A DNA stretch of 15,486 bases from an uncultured bacterium (GTDB lineage Bacteria > Bacillota > Clostridia > Lachnospirales > Lachnospiraceae), in assembly GCA_905215405.1 (NCBI GenBank), contig CAJMQE010000086.1:1-15486 (forward strand), read 5' to 3'. Positions 15,343 through 15,486 of the stretch are shown here, piece after piece. How positions within the stretch are numbered: the first letter of the stretch is position 1; each line of letters begins with the position of its first letter. The notes beneath the pieces are model-generated. The model saw nothing but the letters and a program-made list of their open reading frames with translations, searched no databases and was not told where the DNA came from. A program made the translations under genes and the position numbers.

Positions 15343-15371
15343 ATTATAAGCAAAAACTCCCAGTCTGTCCA
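15343..15371 (-). promoter_or_regulatory. Promoter of the MBL hydrolase gene
   Basis: On the minus strand TGGACA (15366-15371, 5 of 6 matches) and a perfect TATAAT (15343-15348) are separated by exactly 17 bases. The transcript would start about 35 bases before the gene. It is the best promoter match in the window. Confidence 0.75.
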
Positions 15372-15437
15372 TCAAAAACTTTTCTTTTGTCCGCAAAGCT
15401 CTATGGCTTCCTTTCCAGTCAGATGCTCAATATGGTC

Positions 15438-15485
15438 CTATGTCAAGAAAAAGTACAAGTTAAATGTGGAAAATTTATAAATATC
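15438..15485 (-). CDS. Possible 3' end of a gene cut by the window edge
   Basis: A minus-strand frame enters from the right edge and stops at TAG (15438-15440) after 15 codons that end in FNLYFFLT. The stretch is too short to identify and could be chance. If real, it is the C-terminus of a gene upstream of the MBL hydrolase. Confidence 0.2.
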   Translation of the reverse strand, partial: DIYKFSTFNLYFFLT

Positions 15486-15486
15486 T

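Noticed and set aside
15303..15437. Possible insertion-sequence remnant near the right edge
   Set aside because: A short frame between stops is open, but I recognise no transposase motif or terminal repeat. The region is better explained by the MBL gene promoter.

Overview
The window looks like chromosome of a low-GC, anaerobic, gut-type Firmicute, most likely a Lachnospiraceae relative. This is inferred from A/T-rich intergenic DNA, strong AGGAGG-type ribosome binding sites, a two-gene SUF-like Fe-S system, an E. coli-like gut beta-glucuronidase, a large FMN/FAD/4Fe-4S ene-reductase, and small DUF1858 and DUF1540 proteins. No rRNA, tRNA, CRISPR array, prophage or intact insertion sequence is visible.

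Layout. (1) 175-1847, minus strand: a SufC ATPase and a short SufB/D scaffold, tightly coupled, with a promoter candidate near 1931-1959. (2) 1872-2304: a long spacer with a 14-bp inverted repeat that may be the terminator of the next operon and a doubtful 47-codon ORF. (3) 2305-7667, minus strand: a glucuronide operon in the order transporter, beta-glucuronidase (uidA), mannonate dehydratase (uxuA), fructuronate reductase (uxuB). The transporter carries a one-base frameshift, and a 14-bp tandem repeat lies just after its stop codon. A divergent AraC-family gene at 7959-9206 is the probable regulator. (4) 9203-10324, minus strand: a DUF5131-DUF4186 fusion of unknown function, whose stop codon overlaps that of the AraC gene. 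(5) 10325-10595: terminator hairpins with alternative pairings and a good promoter for the fusion gene. (6) 10596-13679, minus strand: a LysR regulator followed by a 663-residue ene-reductase of the 2,4-dienoyl-CoA reductase type. (7) 13849-15302: a DUF1858 redox-type protein (minus), a 57-residue DUF1540 protein (plus), an elaborate bidirectional hairpin, and an MBL-fold hydrolase (minus) with a near-consensus promoter.

How the genes work together. The transporter would import glucuronides and UidA would release glucuronate. A glucuronate isomerase, not present here, would give fructuronate. UxuB then reduces it to mannonate and UxuA dehydrates that to 2-keto-3-deoxygluconate. The operon is complete apart from the isomerase and the late KDG steps, but the transporter reads as broken in this sequence. 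The other genes have no visible link to glucuronide use.

No wholly new multi-gene system could be demonstrated. The best leads are the DUF5131-DUF4186 fusion, the frameshift and minisatellite at the transporter/uidA junction, the operator-like repeats in the AraC/transporter gap, and the structured RNA candidates at 2119-2215, 10407-10487 and 14553-14648.
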